Source: Prunus persica
Taxonomy: Eukaryota > Streptophyta > Magnoliopsida > Rosales > Rosaceae
Direction: 5' to 3'
Assembly (NCBI RefSeq): GCF_000346465.2
Contig: NC_034009.1
Span: 1,221,395-1,285,394 of the forward strand
Length of the DNA stretch: 64,000 nt
The notes beneath the pieces are model-generated. The model worked only from the letters and a program-made list of their open reading frames with translations, was not told the DNA's origin and did not search any database. Of the stretch, positions 1 to 11,137 are shown piece after piece. The translations under genes and the position numbers were made by a program. Position 1 is the first letter of the stretch. Every line of letters begins with the position of its first letter.

Positions 1-1015
1 TAAATGACCATCCAAAACAAAATTGTTTTGATGAGTCATAAAATCACTTCTAGTTTTATGGTTTAGGGTTTAGAGTCTAGGGTTTAGAGATTAGGGTTGT
101 TATTTATTGGGGTTTATTTTTAAAGTATAATTTTTGGGTAGTCTAGGGTATATGTTAGGCTTTAAAACCATAAAACCTTTTATAAACTTAATTTTTTAAA
201 TTGTATAATTTAATTTTATGGGTTTAGGGTATTAATTTTTAACGACGGTGGTTGGGTCGTGGAATACATATTTTACGTCGTACAGTAAAACATACGACAT
301 GGTTTACGCTTTAAACGACGTCATTTTAATATGTAAGTCGGTTTATATAATTTACAACGTTTTTAATTTCTTAACACCGACGTGGTTTCTCATTTTAACG
401 ACGTCATTTTAACGACTTAGTAGTCTATTACAATTTACAACGTCTACAATTTATTTAACACCGACGTGGTTTGTTGTATGGTAAGAATATTTTATTATTT
501 TTATATCAAAATATTCAAAATAAATATAAAATAAATCAGAAAATTGAAAAGTCAACTCCTATGAAGTCATTGATATATTTTCTTCCACATAAACCTTGAA
601 AAAATTCATTTTGAATAACAAAAATTTAAAATGACCATCCAAAACAAAATTGTTTTGATGAGTCATAAAATCACTTCTAGTTTAATGGTTTAGGGTTTAG
701 AGTCTAGGGTTTAGAGATTAGTGTTGTTATTTATTGGGGTTTATTTTTAAAGTATAATTTTTGGGTAGTCTATGTTATATGTTAGGCTTTAAAACCATAA
801 AACCTTTTATAAACTTAATTTTTTAAATTGTATAATTTAATTTTATGGGTTTAGTGTATTAATTTTTAACGACGGTGGTTGGGTCGTGGAATACATATTT
901 TACGTCGTACAGTAAAACATACGACATGGTTTACGCTTTAAACGACGTTATTTTAATATGTAAGTCGGTTTATATAATTTACAACGTCTTTAATTTCTTA
1001 ACACCGACGTGGTTT
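1..1015. repeat. Tandem duplication of a ~388-bp block, offset 627 bp
   Basis: The sequence from about 1 to 388 recurs at about 628-1015 with only scattered substitutions (for example ATGACCATCC at 4 and at 631, and TTAACACCGACG at 371 and at 998). The two copies are separated by GACGTC-rich DNA. The block lies in the left subterminal part of the CACTA element, upstream of the transposase gene. No coding frame is conserved between the copies. Confidence 0.85.
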
Positions 1016-1464
1016 TTCAGTCGTCGTTATATAAAAAATTCAAAATAAATTTAAAATTAATCCGAAAAATGAACGGCCTTACGTTCTTAATCCGAAAAAT
1101 GAAGTTTCCGTCGTGGAATATTAAATTTACGTCGGTACTTGTAGAACTTTCGCCTTGGTTTTTCTTTCGACGTTTTATAACGCGCGCGCTCTAAAAATTT
1201 TCGCGCGACCTAAATTTTTTTAGATTTGGCTCTTAGTCTTATACTTTGATCCCTGAAACCTAAAATTTCAGATTTCACGCGACATAACATTTCGCTCTCT
1301 CACTTCTGCTCTAATTAAAAGTTGCACTCTCCAGGCTCGTCGAATCTGTGAGCTCGTCCAACCTGTAAGTACAAACCCTATCTTCCCCTTGTAAATTCAT
1401 TGAATGATATTAGGTTGTTTTGTTAAAGGGTTTTAGGTATATGCTTTGCGATCTGTTAATAATG

Positions 1465-1696
1465 TGCTTATAGGTATGGGTTCATGGATTTTCTGTTTAA
1501 TGGGTTCATGACAAGATCAAATAAAGGTGTACTTTTGCTGGAAATCAACACAAAAAGACACATCACCAACTTCCAAATGATTTCCAGCAAAAGGACACCT
1601 TTATTTGATCTTGTCATTTTCCGCTCTGGAGAAGGTGCAAAGTGCACCAATGCTTATAGGTATGGGTTCATGGATTTTCTGTTTAATGGGTTCATG
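1465..1696. repeat. 46-bp direct repeats flanking a foldback unit
   Basis: The 46 bp at 1465-1510 (beginning TGCTTATAGGTATGGGTTC) recur at 1651-1696. The 140 bp between them contain the near-perfect inverted repeat described separately. The pattern fits an insertion or replication slip that duplicated its flank, but I cannot say which. Confidence 0.8.
1508..1617. repeat. Near-perfect 40-bp inverted repeat (hairpin) in the transposase leader
   Basis: The left arm 1508-1547 and the right arm 1578-1617 are reverse complements at 39 of 40 positions (one A/C mismatch), with a 30-nt loop at 1548-1577. Transcribed from either strand it would form a stable RNA hairpin of miRNA-precursor size. It lies about 560 bp upstream of the transposase start and is not part of the terminal repeats. 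It could be a nested miniature foldback element or a small-RNA source; sequence alone does not decide. Confidence 0.8.
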
Positions 1697-2173
1697 GATT
1701 ACATTATCTGTTATGTTGAATTGGGAATGGATTTAATTTTGTCGTATCTTTTAATCACCCTATGTTATGTTGAATTGGGAATGGATTTATTGTTTTCATG
1801 CTTGGTTTCATGTATATGTTGGTTTCTTGCTTGGTTTCATATATATGTTGTGTTCTTAATGGGTTTTGTGTTCTTGAAAATAAACTGAGACACGACGAAT
1901 TTTAAGGCGTACGACGACGATTACACGACGGTGTTTTTAAACTACCGTCGTTGTATTACTTATACACGACGGTTTTTTCATAAACCGTCGTTTGTATTAC
2001 GTATAATAGACGACGTCTGTTGAAAATCCGTCGTCTATATATGCCAAATACGTCTGTTTTTGATTAAAACCCGTCGTCTCTGTTGTTTATTACTTGCGAT
2101 TAGATCATTGTATAATCTGCTATAGTGATGGTCATTGCCTGTATTTTCACTTTATTATAGATAATAGGTTATA

Positions 2174-5100
2174 GTGTCGGAGATGGATAAGTCATGGATG
2201 CACTCGGATAGAAGATCGAAGGCATATGAGTTTGGGGTGGAAGCATTTTTGAACTTTGCTGTAGAAAATCTTCTAACTACAACACATATCCGTTGTCCAT
2301 GTGTTAAATGTGTTAATTTGAAGTTCTTTGGGGTTGGAATTATAAGGGATCACTTATACTTTAATGGAATTGACCAAAGCTATAAGAATTGGACATTTCA
2401 CGGAGAACCTTGGGAAGCAACTACTAATGCTAGCAGAAATGTTGAAGAAGATGATGGCCATAGTAGGTACAGTTTTGTGTCTGAAGAAATTGATATGGAT
2501 GATAATGATTTTGGTGATTTTGGTTCGGATCCGTATGAGTTTGCCAATGTGATTGGGGATGGAGATCAACCAGTGTACCCTGGTTGTAGAAAGTACACGA
2601 AGTTATCGGCATTAGTGAAGTTGTATAATTTGAAGGCAAAACATGGGATGAGTGATGTCTGTTTTACAGAATTATTGATACTTCAAGGCGATTTGCTTCT
2701 AGAAGGAAATACAATACCAACCTCCATGTATGAGGCTAAAAAGACTTTGTGTGCATTGGGGCTGAGTTATGAGAAAATGCACGCATGCCCCAATGATTGC
2801 ATCTTGTATAGGAAGGAGTATGAGGATTCAACTAATTGTCCTACTTGTGGTATCTCAAGGTGGAAGGAAGGCAAAGATGCAATCTTGAAAGAGGGTGTGC
2901 CAGCGAAGGTGGTGTGGTATTTTCCCCCAATTCCAAGGTTTAAAAGGATGTTTCAATCACATGAGACAGCTAAGAGTTTGACTTGGTGGCATGTTGCTAG
3001 AAAATCAATTGACGGTCAGATGTCTCATCCGGCGGATTCCCCGTCTTGGAAACTTCTTGATGATAAATGGCCTGAGTTTGGTAATGAGCCGAGAAACTTG
3101 AGATTGGCTCTTTCATCTGATGGATTCAATCCCCACAGTTCTCTAAGTAGCAGATATAGTTGTTGGCCGGTTATCTTAGTTACATATAATCTCCCTCCAT
3201 GGCTGTGCATGAAACGAAAGTTCATGATGTTAACCTTATTGATTTCCGGTCCTAAACAACCCGGAAATGATATAGACGTCTACTTGGAGCCTTTGATTGA
3301 TGATTTAAAATCCTTGTGGGTTGGGATTAGAGGAGTGTATGATGCACATAATGGAGAATACTTTACACTCAGAGCTGCATTAATGTGGACAATTAATGAT
3401 TTCCCCGCCTATGGAAACTTATCTGGTTGTGTTGTTAAAGGATATAAAGCTTGTCCAATATGCGGCGATGATACACCTAGTCACAGGTTGAAAAATGGCC
3501 ACAAAATTTGTTACATTGGGCATAGAAAATGGTTACCAATCAATCATCCATATAGGAGGCAACGTGCAGCTTTTAATGGGAAACCTGAATATGGCATACC
3601 TCCAGAGCCATTAACCGGAGAAGAAGTGCTGCATATGGTTGAAAATGGTGACAGAGTTTGTTGGAAGAAGAAATCAATATTCTTTGATCTCGAGTATTGG
3701 AAATACCTTCCTGTGAGGCATGCCCTAAATGTTATGCACATTGAGAAGAATGTTTGCGATAGTATCATTGGTACATTGCTGGAGATCCCTGGAAAAAATA
3801 AAGATGGGATTGCTGCTCGATTAGATTTATTGAACATGGGGGTCAAAACTGATTTGCAACCCGAGTATGGAGAAAGACGTACTCGTTTGCCTCCTGGGCC
3901 TTGGAATTTGTCAAGAGCAGAGAAGAGAGAGGTTTGCAATTCTTTCTATGGTATGAAGGTCCCTGAAGGTTATTCTTCAAATATTAAAAATCTTGTATCT
4001 GTACAAGATTCAAGACTTCTTGGCCTTAAATCACATGATTGTCATACCTTAATGCAACAATTGCTCCCTGTGGCAATTCGTTCTGTTTTGGAGAAGCCTG
4101 CAAGGTATGCAATAACTCGTTTGTGCTTCTTCTTCAATGCTATATGTGCAAAGACTGTTGATGTTTCCAAGCTAGATAAGTTGGAAGAAGATGTAGTAGT
4201 TACTCTGTGTTTGCTTGAGAAGTACTTTCCCCCTTCATTCTTTGATATCATGGTTCATCTAGTAGTACATCTTGTCAGAGAAGTTCGTCTATGTGGGCCA
4301 GTATATTTTAGGTGGATGTATCCGTTTGAAAGATATATGAAAGTGCTGAAGGGGTATGTTCAGAATCGTACTCGTCCCGAAGGTTGCATTGCTGAGCGGT
4401 ATATAGCTGAAGAAGCGGTAGAGTTTTGTACTCAGCATTTATCTGATGTTAGTACAGTTGGAGTGCCTTCAAGCCAAAAGATGGGAGTTTCAAAGCCATT
4501 ATCAGGTTGCACAGTGAGCGTAGTTGATCAGGACCTGTTGAATCAAGCACATCTATATGTCTTGGAGAATACGGAGGAAGTCCTACCTTATATCGAGTAC
4601 GTATGAGTTTTATTCTTTAAGTTTCCATTTAAAATTATTTCTTATGTTTATCTTATATATTTGGGACCGTAATGCTTGAATTTTTCGTGTCATGTAGGCA
4701 ACATATGATCCACATCAAGACTGCTTATCCAAAATTTAGAAAGAGAACAAAGTGGCTGCAGGATAAGCACAATAGCACTTTCATTCAATGGCTACGCTTC
4801 AAGGTATATGTTGTTGAATAACGTATTTCTCTTTTAATTTTCTTCTTATTTATATGTTAGGATGAATTAAGATATGATTAATTTGCAGGTTCAAAGTGAA
4901 GTTGAGGAAGACAATCATGGCGTATCAGAAAATTTAAGGTGGCTAGCAGCTGGTCCAAACATGTCAGTGCCATTATATAGGAGCTATCTTATTAAAGGTA
5001 TTAAATTCAATATCAAGGCACAAGATGATGTGCGGACAACTCAAAATAGTGGAGTTTATTTACTTGCACATACCATGCAAGTTGCTAGTGCCAAGGATAA

Positions 5101-5533
5101 AAACCCAATTCTCTCAAATATGGGTTTCTATGGTGTCATTCAAGAAATTTGGGACCTTGACTACCAAAAGTTTACAATCCCAGTCTTTAGGTGTGATTGG
5201 ATAGATAGTTCTGGTCTTGTAGTCGACGAACTTGGATTTACCCTTGTAGATTTGAGTAAAATTGGACATAGGAATGACCAATTTGTTTTGGCTTCTCAAG
5301 TCAAACAAATATTTTTTGTTGACGACCCGATGCATCGTGGTTGGTCGGTAGTGTTATCAATGCCTAGTAGAGAATATAATGATGTTATTGGTGATGAAGT
5401 ATTAGGTGATGTGATAATTGAGTGTGAGCCATTTACTAGAGGGATGCCAAATGTTGACACATTTGATGAACTGGTAGGTGAGTTAGGCGGTCAAAATATT
5501 CGAGATGGGTGTGAAGATATATGGATTGAATGA
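2174..5533 (+). CDS. CACTA transposase (TNPD-like: transposase-associated, tnp2, DUF4218 and DUF4216 domains)
   Basis: I read three exons, 2174-4596, 4698-4803 and 4889-5533, with GT-AG introns and a kept frame, giving about 1057 residues. Residues 1-85 match the plant transposase-associated domain (CPCVKC, DHLYFNGID). The tnp2 transposase domain follows (KHGMSDVCFTELL, CPNDCILYR, CPTCG, HALNVMHIEKNVCDSIIGTL). DUF4218 is at about residues 610-740 (HDCHTLMQQLLP, PFERYMKVLKGYV). The last exon carries DUF4216 (VIQEIWDLDY, FVLASQVKQIFFVDDP). The donor at 4597 is preferred over the one at 4601 because only the first avoids a stop in exon 2. The start may be 2174 or the next ATG at 2183. No stop or frameshift is seen, so the gene may be functional. 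It excises and inserts its own element by recognising the terminal and subterminal repeats. Confidence 0.88.
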
Positions 5534-5589
5534 TGCTTATGTAATTGGCAGTGTATGACATTAATTTTGTAATATATTGTAATGTGATT

Positions 5590-7080
5590 TCTTCACTTTC
5601 TACGTTCAAATAAAACACGACGTTATTGTGAATCAGTTATTCAGCATATTTACCGACGTCTTAAAGCAACGTAACAATGAAGAACCACGACGCTATTGTG
5701 AAGCAATTATTCAGGATATCACGTCGGTGAAGGATAAAGAACCGCCATGTAATTCAAAATAACACGACTCCAATCCCATAATACCGACGTCTAAAAAACG
5801 AGATATGTAATCGGAACGTTAAAAAATACGACGTCATCATACATTTTCCACGTCGCAAGTTCTTTTATAAACGAAGAGGAACGAAATTAATTCCGACGGA
5901 AATTCATTATAACCGCCGTCTAATAACAATTAAACGACGTTATTTGTAATACGGCTCCCATCATAATCTACGCCGTCTATATGTTCTGTAATACGGCTCT
6001 CATTTATTTGGAACCGACGTTGTTTAGACGTTCAACGTCGTCTATATTATTAAGTGCGTCGTGAGTAATGAATACATATAAATACAACGTCGACTATATA
6101 AATGTATACGTCGTAAATAATGACACTGACAACTATTTCCACGTCATCTTTTTTAGATAAAATCGAAGTGGAAAATTTATTTCACGACGGTTTTTTGTAA
6201 ATAAGAGACGTTGTAGAACTTTAGCAGACTAAACACGTCTGTTTTTATTGTTTTCCGACGTTGTTGTATTTAACAACGTCTAATATTTATGGTCGTTGTT
6301 TGTTTCTGAAAATAGGACATAATGACACTGACAACTATTTCCACGTCATCTTTTTTAGATAAAATCGAAGTGGAAAATTTATTTCACGACGGTTTTTTGT
6401 AAATAAGAGACGTTGTAGAACTTTAGCAGACTAAACACGTCTGTTTTTATTGTTTTCCGACGTTGTTGTATTTAACAACGTCTAATATTTATGGTCGTTG
6501 TTTGTTTCTGAAAATAGGACGTATAAATTTTTTAATACGACTCTCATATATTTGTAACTGACGTTGTTTAGTTTTTCAACGTCTACTATAGAAACACATA
6601 CGTCGTAAATAATGACACTGACAACTATTTCCACGTCATCTTTTATCGAAAAATCGAAGTGGAAAATTAATTGTACGACGGTTGTGTTTATATGTGCGAC
6701 GTAGTAGGTATCAATAACGTCGTCTTCTAATGTATTTAAAGACGTCATATTTTTTATTGTCGTGAAAATTATATTTAACGTCGGCGTATTTTTATTGTCG
6801 TCGTTGTATGTCTATCTTGCGGCCTTGTTCTCTTAATATGTGTCATATTTTCCCTTTTTAACGACGGTCTTTTTAGAGAATTGGTCGTCTATTATCATCC
6901 TCGATTGCTTTTTTTAGATCTTTTTGCAGTACAAAGACGTCGTTTTGTATTTTTTGATGACGTTGTATTGTTTAACAACGACGGTTATTTAGCGTCGTGG
7001 TTTATGAGGGAAAAGATGACGGTGGATTCCACGACCATTGAAAAACCAAATACACGACGGTGATTTACCGTCGTCTTTTT
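5590..7080. repeat. Right subterminal repeat region of the CACTA element
   Basis: About 1.5 kb with no credible gene, dense in short motifs such as ACGACGG, GACGTC, CCGACGT and AACGTCG in both orientations. It includes a tandem duplication: about 202 bp at 6121-6322 (starting TGACACTGACAACTATTTCC) is repeated almost exactly at 6323-6520, and a third diverged partial copy begins near 6613. In CACTA elements such regions bind transposase proteins; the role here is inferred from position and repetition. Confidence 0.8.
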
Positions 7081-7097
7081 GCTTTTTTGTAGTAGTG
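7081..7097. repeat. CACTA right terminal inverted repeat
   Basis: On the minus strand these 17 bases read CACTACTACAAAAAAGC, the usual start of plant CACTA elements. The next three bases (7098-7100, TCA) should be the target-site duplication, but the partner copy lies to the left of the window. Confidence 0.85.
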
Positions 7098-10000
7098 TCA
7101 TCTCATATTCCTTCATCATGTTCTTTTTGAAAACTTCTGCCAACCTTGGATTTGTGCTTGTATAAATCAAATCATCAAAATAGAGGCACAAAATCAGAAA
7201 ATCATGTGTACCTTCTTTCTTGAGATAAAGTGATGGCTCACTTAAGCTTCTCGTAAATCCATTTTGTTGAACATAGTGATCAATTTTGTTGTTCCAGGCT
7301 CTTGGCGATTGCTTTAAGCCATATAAGGCTTTACGGAGGCGATACACTTTATCTTCCCTCCCTTTCTCAACATAACCTTGAGGTTGCTCTACATAAACCT
7401 CCTCTTCAAGTTCTCCATTTAAAAATGCAGATTTGACATCCAATTGATAAACTTTTGTCTTCAGTTGTGCAACTTAAGCCAAAACAGTTCGTATAGTTTC
7501 CATTCGAACTACCGGAGCAAACGTCTCATTAAAATCAATTCCTGGTTGTTGAGAATATCCTTTTGCAACCAAGCAAGCCTTATGCTTTTGGATTGAGCCA
7601 TCTTCATTAAACTTTGTCTTGTAGACCTATTTAAGTCCAATGATATCTTTTGATTTGGGTTGATCAACAAGTTCTCATGTTCTATTTTTCTTAATAACTC
7701 TGATTTCCTCATCCATTGCATCTTGCCAAATATTTTCTTTTACAGCTTCCTCAAATTTTTGAGGCTCCAAAGCACTCAAAGCAAGATCACACGACTCATA
7801 AATGTCTGCCAATGAACGTGTTCTTGCGTTTAGTCTAGGAGTTGAATCTGGTGAACTAGGGTCAGATGTTCTTGCACTTGGAATTGGACTTTGAAGGAAC
7901 TGAGTTTCTTCTGAATGTGATGAATCTGGTTCCTCAAAAAATCTTGGCACTTCAATATCATAATTCTCCCATTTCCAAGCTTTTGAGTTCATCAAAAATA
8001 ACATCTCTAGAAATTACCAAACTATTGATTCTTGGATCAATTAATCTGTTTGCTTTGGACTGATCACTATGTCCCACAAAAAATATATTTCTCACCTTTC
8101 TCATCAAAATTTTCTCTCTTTTGAGAAGGAATATGTGCATATGCAGTGCACCCAAAACTCTTGAAGAAATCCATCTTTGGTTTAAAATGATGCCATGCTT
8201 CAAAAAGAGTCTTATCTTTGACTACCTTGGTTGGAGACCGATTAAGAATAAATACTGCTGTATGAATTGCTTCTGCCCAAAATGTATTTGGCTGACTCTT
8301 TGCCTTCAACATGCTTCTTGTCATCTCGATAATGGTTTGATTTCTTCTTTCGGCAACTCCGTTTTGCTGTGGGGTGTACCTTGTTGTTAACTCTCTTTTA
8401 ATACCATTGCTTTTGCAATATTCAGAAAATTCATTTGATGTAAACTCTCCACCAAGATTTGTTCTTAACACCTTCAAATTGTGACCACTCTGATTTTCTC
8501 CAAAAGCTTTGAATTGCTTGAAAATAGAAAATGCTTCTGACTTTTGTTCTAAGAAATATACTCACATCATCCTGGAGAAATCATCTACGAATAGAATGAA
8601 GTACCTTTTGTTATTGAAGGATGGTGTACAAGTTGGTCCTCAAATATCTGCATGTACCAATTCAAGAGGGCCTTTTGCTCTCCAAGATGATTGTGAGAAT
8701 GGTAACCGAAGGAATTTTCCAAAGATACAGTCTTCACATATTTCCTTTTCAGAGTGAATAGAGGGAAGTCCAACCACCATATTTTTCTGGTGTAGCAGCT
8801 GCATGCTTCTTTGATTCGAATGCCCATATCTTAGATGCCATAACAATGATCCATCAACTTTTTATACTTCCAAAGCAAAGTTTTCCTTTGATGTCCTCAA
8901 CAGCGGAAAAACTTTGTTTGTTGTCAGTTTTATCTTTGCCACAAGAGTATTATTCTTTTTATTAGAAATAACACAATAATCATCTTCAAATTTCACCAAG
9001 AATCCTCTTTGCAAAAGTTGTCCCACACTTAGTAAATTTTGAGCCAAATTTGGAACATATAGCACATCATAGATAAGTTTTGGAGTACCTCCCTTTGTTT
9101 GCACAGAAATGATACCCTTGCCTTCCACGTTTTGTAGTTTTCCATCACCAAGCTTGACTTGTGAGTTCACTTTTTCTTCTAACTAGACAAAGCATTGCTT
9201 ATTTCCTGTCATATGATTACTGCATCTGCTATCCACGTACCAAACATCATGTGAATCTTGATGAGAACTGAAACATGTATAAAATAATTGCTCTTGAGAG
9301 TCATTTTTCTCCGTAAAATTTGCTTCATTGTTTTTCTGATATCTGCAGTCTTTTTGTGAATGGTTGAGTATCCTGCATCGGGTACATTTGTATCGGCAAT
9401 CTGCACTTTTATGCCCATATTTGTTGCAAACATAGCATTGAAGGGATGATCTTCCATTTTGATTATTTGAATTGCTGCTTCCTTGTTGATTATTGGAACT
9501 GCTGCTTCCTTATTGATGATTGGGACTGTTGCTTTGTTGTTGATTATTGAAACTGTTGCCTCCTTTGTTGGAGTTTCTACGCCCAAAATTTTTGTTTCTC
9601 CCATTTTGAGATTTCTGGAATTGTCCTCCTTTTTGTTTGTCTTCTTTCTCTTTCGAATTCACTTTGGACTGGAAAGCTTGCTCCACAGATTGTTCTGTGG
9701 ATCTGTTGATTCTTTTTTCATGTACTTCAAATGAAACAATTAATTCATGTAAAGGAAGTGTAGATAAATCTTTTGATTCTTCCATTGCAGCAGCGATATG
9801 ATCATATTTTGGCGGTAGACTTAAAGTTTTCTCTACAATTTTCTTGTCTGGAATAGTGTCCCCATAACATCTGATTTGGTTCACAATCCCATAAACCTTT
9901 GTGAAGAATACTTGAATGGATTCACTGTCTTTCATAAATAAGTTATCAAATTCCTGCCATAAGGATTGCAATTTGATGGAGATCACTTTTTCTGAACCTT

Positions 10001-10334
10001 TGAACTCAATTTTGAGAATTTCCCAAGCCTGCTTTGATGTTGTTGTTGGAAGTAATCCTGGAAAGAGATTTTTGCTTGCTCCTTGTTGAATTAGGAACAA
10101 CGCCTTGGCATCTTTTTTCTTATTTTCCTTGTAAGTCTACTGCTTTTCTTGTGTTTCCTTTCCTGCTTTTGAAGTTTCTTGTTCCTCATACCCATCTTCA
10201 ACAATATCCCAAAGATCCAGGGACATAAACAGAGTCTTCATTTGAACACTCCAATACTCATAATTCTCACCATAAAAAATAGGCATTAGATTCTGGATAT
10301 TCCCAATGGTAGAGGGATTTGAACTTGATGCCGT
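7098..10334 (-). pseudogene. Decayed Copia gag-pol
   Basis: Fragments in several frames show the order of a Copia polyprotein. Gag is at about 10334-9510 and a zinc knuckle (CYVCNKYGHKSADC) near 9435-9390. The protease site reads YVDSRCSNHMTG, where the catalytic DSG has become DSR (near 9215). The GAG-pre-integrase histidine/cysteine region is at 8846-8640, and the integrase core (NLGGEF, TPQQNGVAERRN) at 8477-8067. Reverse transcriptase (MDVKSAFLNGELEEEVYVEQ, YGLKQSPRAW) occupies 7443-7098. Stops and frameshifts separate the blocks, and the likely gag start has become ACG (10334-10332). The element cannot move on its own. Confidence 0.85.
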
Positions 10335-10385
10335 TGCTAATCACAGCAGTAGCGATAAGATCAAATACTGCTCTGGTACCAAATT

Positions 10386-10664
10386 TGTTGGAGAAATGAT
10401 CACAAAACTGAAGTATATGATGGAAATATAAAGTGAGGTAGAGAGTGTTTGTAAAACAGAGAATTATTCAAACTGATTTTTGTTAACTTCTTTCGTATTA
10501 CAGCAGCCTATTACATTGGCTATATATAATAACATTCAGACCTTTTCATAAACATACATAACTCTTGGATTAGTTCCAAGAGTTGCAGACATAACTCTAG
10601 ACTTCTAAGAGATACAATTCTTTCTAAACATAGCTCTTCTCAAGAGACACATTTCTACTTAACA
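10386..10664 (-). repeat. LTR of the split Copia element (its 5' LTR)
   Basis: The segment begins TGTTGGAG and ends TTAACA, with TG...CA ends as in LTRs. On the minus strand it contains TATATATAGCC, a plausible TATA box. It directly abuts the primer-binding site. The right boundary is set by the TG/CA rule and not by comparison with the partner LTR, which is outside the window. Confidence 0.65.
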
Positions 10665-10754
10665 ACTGATACAAATGCATTACGTTTAACAAATATATTA
10701 GTCACATGATCAAGCAATATCACAGATGCTAATTATCCATGAGCTTATAAACAA

Positions 10755-11104
10755 GGGAGATTCACTATTATACCCAATATGGGGGCCAAAATTATAAAAA
10801 TACCCTATATAAAATGGACTTTAGAAACACACCCAAAGTCCATTTACAACATAATAAAAAAGCTTTTAACTTCTTATAAATTACAAAACTGCCATCAATT
10901 TCTTAAAACAAGCCCAACCCCAAAATCTCATAAAAATACCCAAAGCACTCAATAGGGCATCAAAGTAATTTAATAATTAATATTAAATTCAATAAGGCCA
11001 GCTATCATTTTTTGGGTTTTTTTTGAGTTTGTTTATAGGAATTCAATTGTGTAGGGTTTATTTATAATATTAGTGCTAGAAATGGGTATATCACTAAATA
11101 TCTC
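10755..11104. mobile_element. Mutator-type MITE with 9-bp target duplication
   Basis: Nine bases, TATAAACAA, flank the segment exactly on both sides (10746-10754 and 11105-11113). The ends are an imperfect 21-bp inverted repeat (15 of 21 positions match, with ATACCC shared). The interior is AT-rich and non-coding. A 9-bp duplication is typical of Mutator-like elements. It lies in the channel-gene intron that follows exon 4, between that exon and the Copia LTR. Confidence 0.65.
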
Positions 11105-11137
11105 TATAAACAATTATAATGTGGCTGAGCTACATAC

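Larger units (their letters stand above)
1..7097 (+). mobile_element. CACTA (En/Spm) DNA transposon, left end outside the window
   Basis: Seen: the right end is the terminal repeat at 7081-7097, which reads CACTACTACAAAAAAGC on the minus strand. Inside lie a transposase gene with the domains of plant CACTA TNPD proteins (2174-5533) and, on both sides of it, many copies of GACGTC, ACGACGG and CCGTCG in direct and inverted orientation. These copies look like the subterminal transposase-binding repeats of CACTA elements. The left terminal repeat is not in the window, so total length is unknown. No second (TNPA-like) gene is visible. The element lies exactly in the reverse transcriptase of the Copia element that continues at 7098. 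The first ~130 bp also contain degenerate TTTAGGG telomere-like motifs, which I read as part of the repeat unit and not as a telomere. Confidence 0.9.
7098..10664 (-). mobile_element. Ty1/Copia retrotransposon, split by the CACTA insertion (5' part)
   Basis: The element reads right to left: LTR 10386-10664, primer-binding site near 10370-10384 (GGTACCAGAGC on the minus strand, complementary to initiator tRNA-Met), gag, protease, integrase and reverse transcriptase. The reading stops at 7098 within the EYEMTDLG region of reverse transcriptase, where the CACTA element begins. The rest of reverse transcriptase, RNase H and the other LTR must lie left of the window. Confidence 0.85.

Noticed and set aside
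61..110. TTTAGGG-like motifs suggesting telomeric DNA
   Set aside because: Only a few degenerate units occur, and the same block is duplicated 627 bp away inside a CACTA element.
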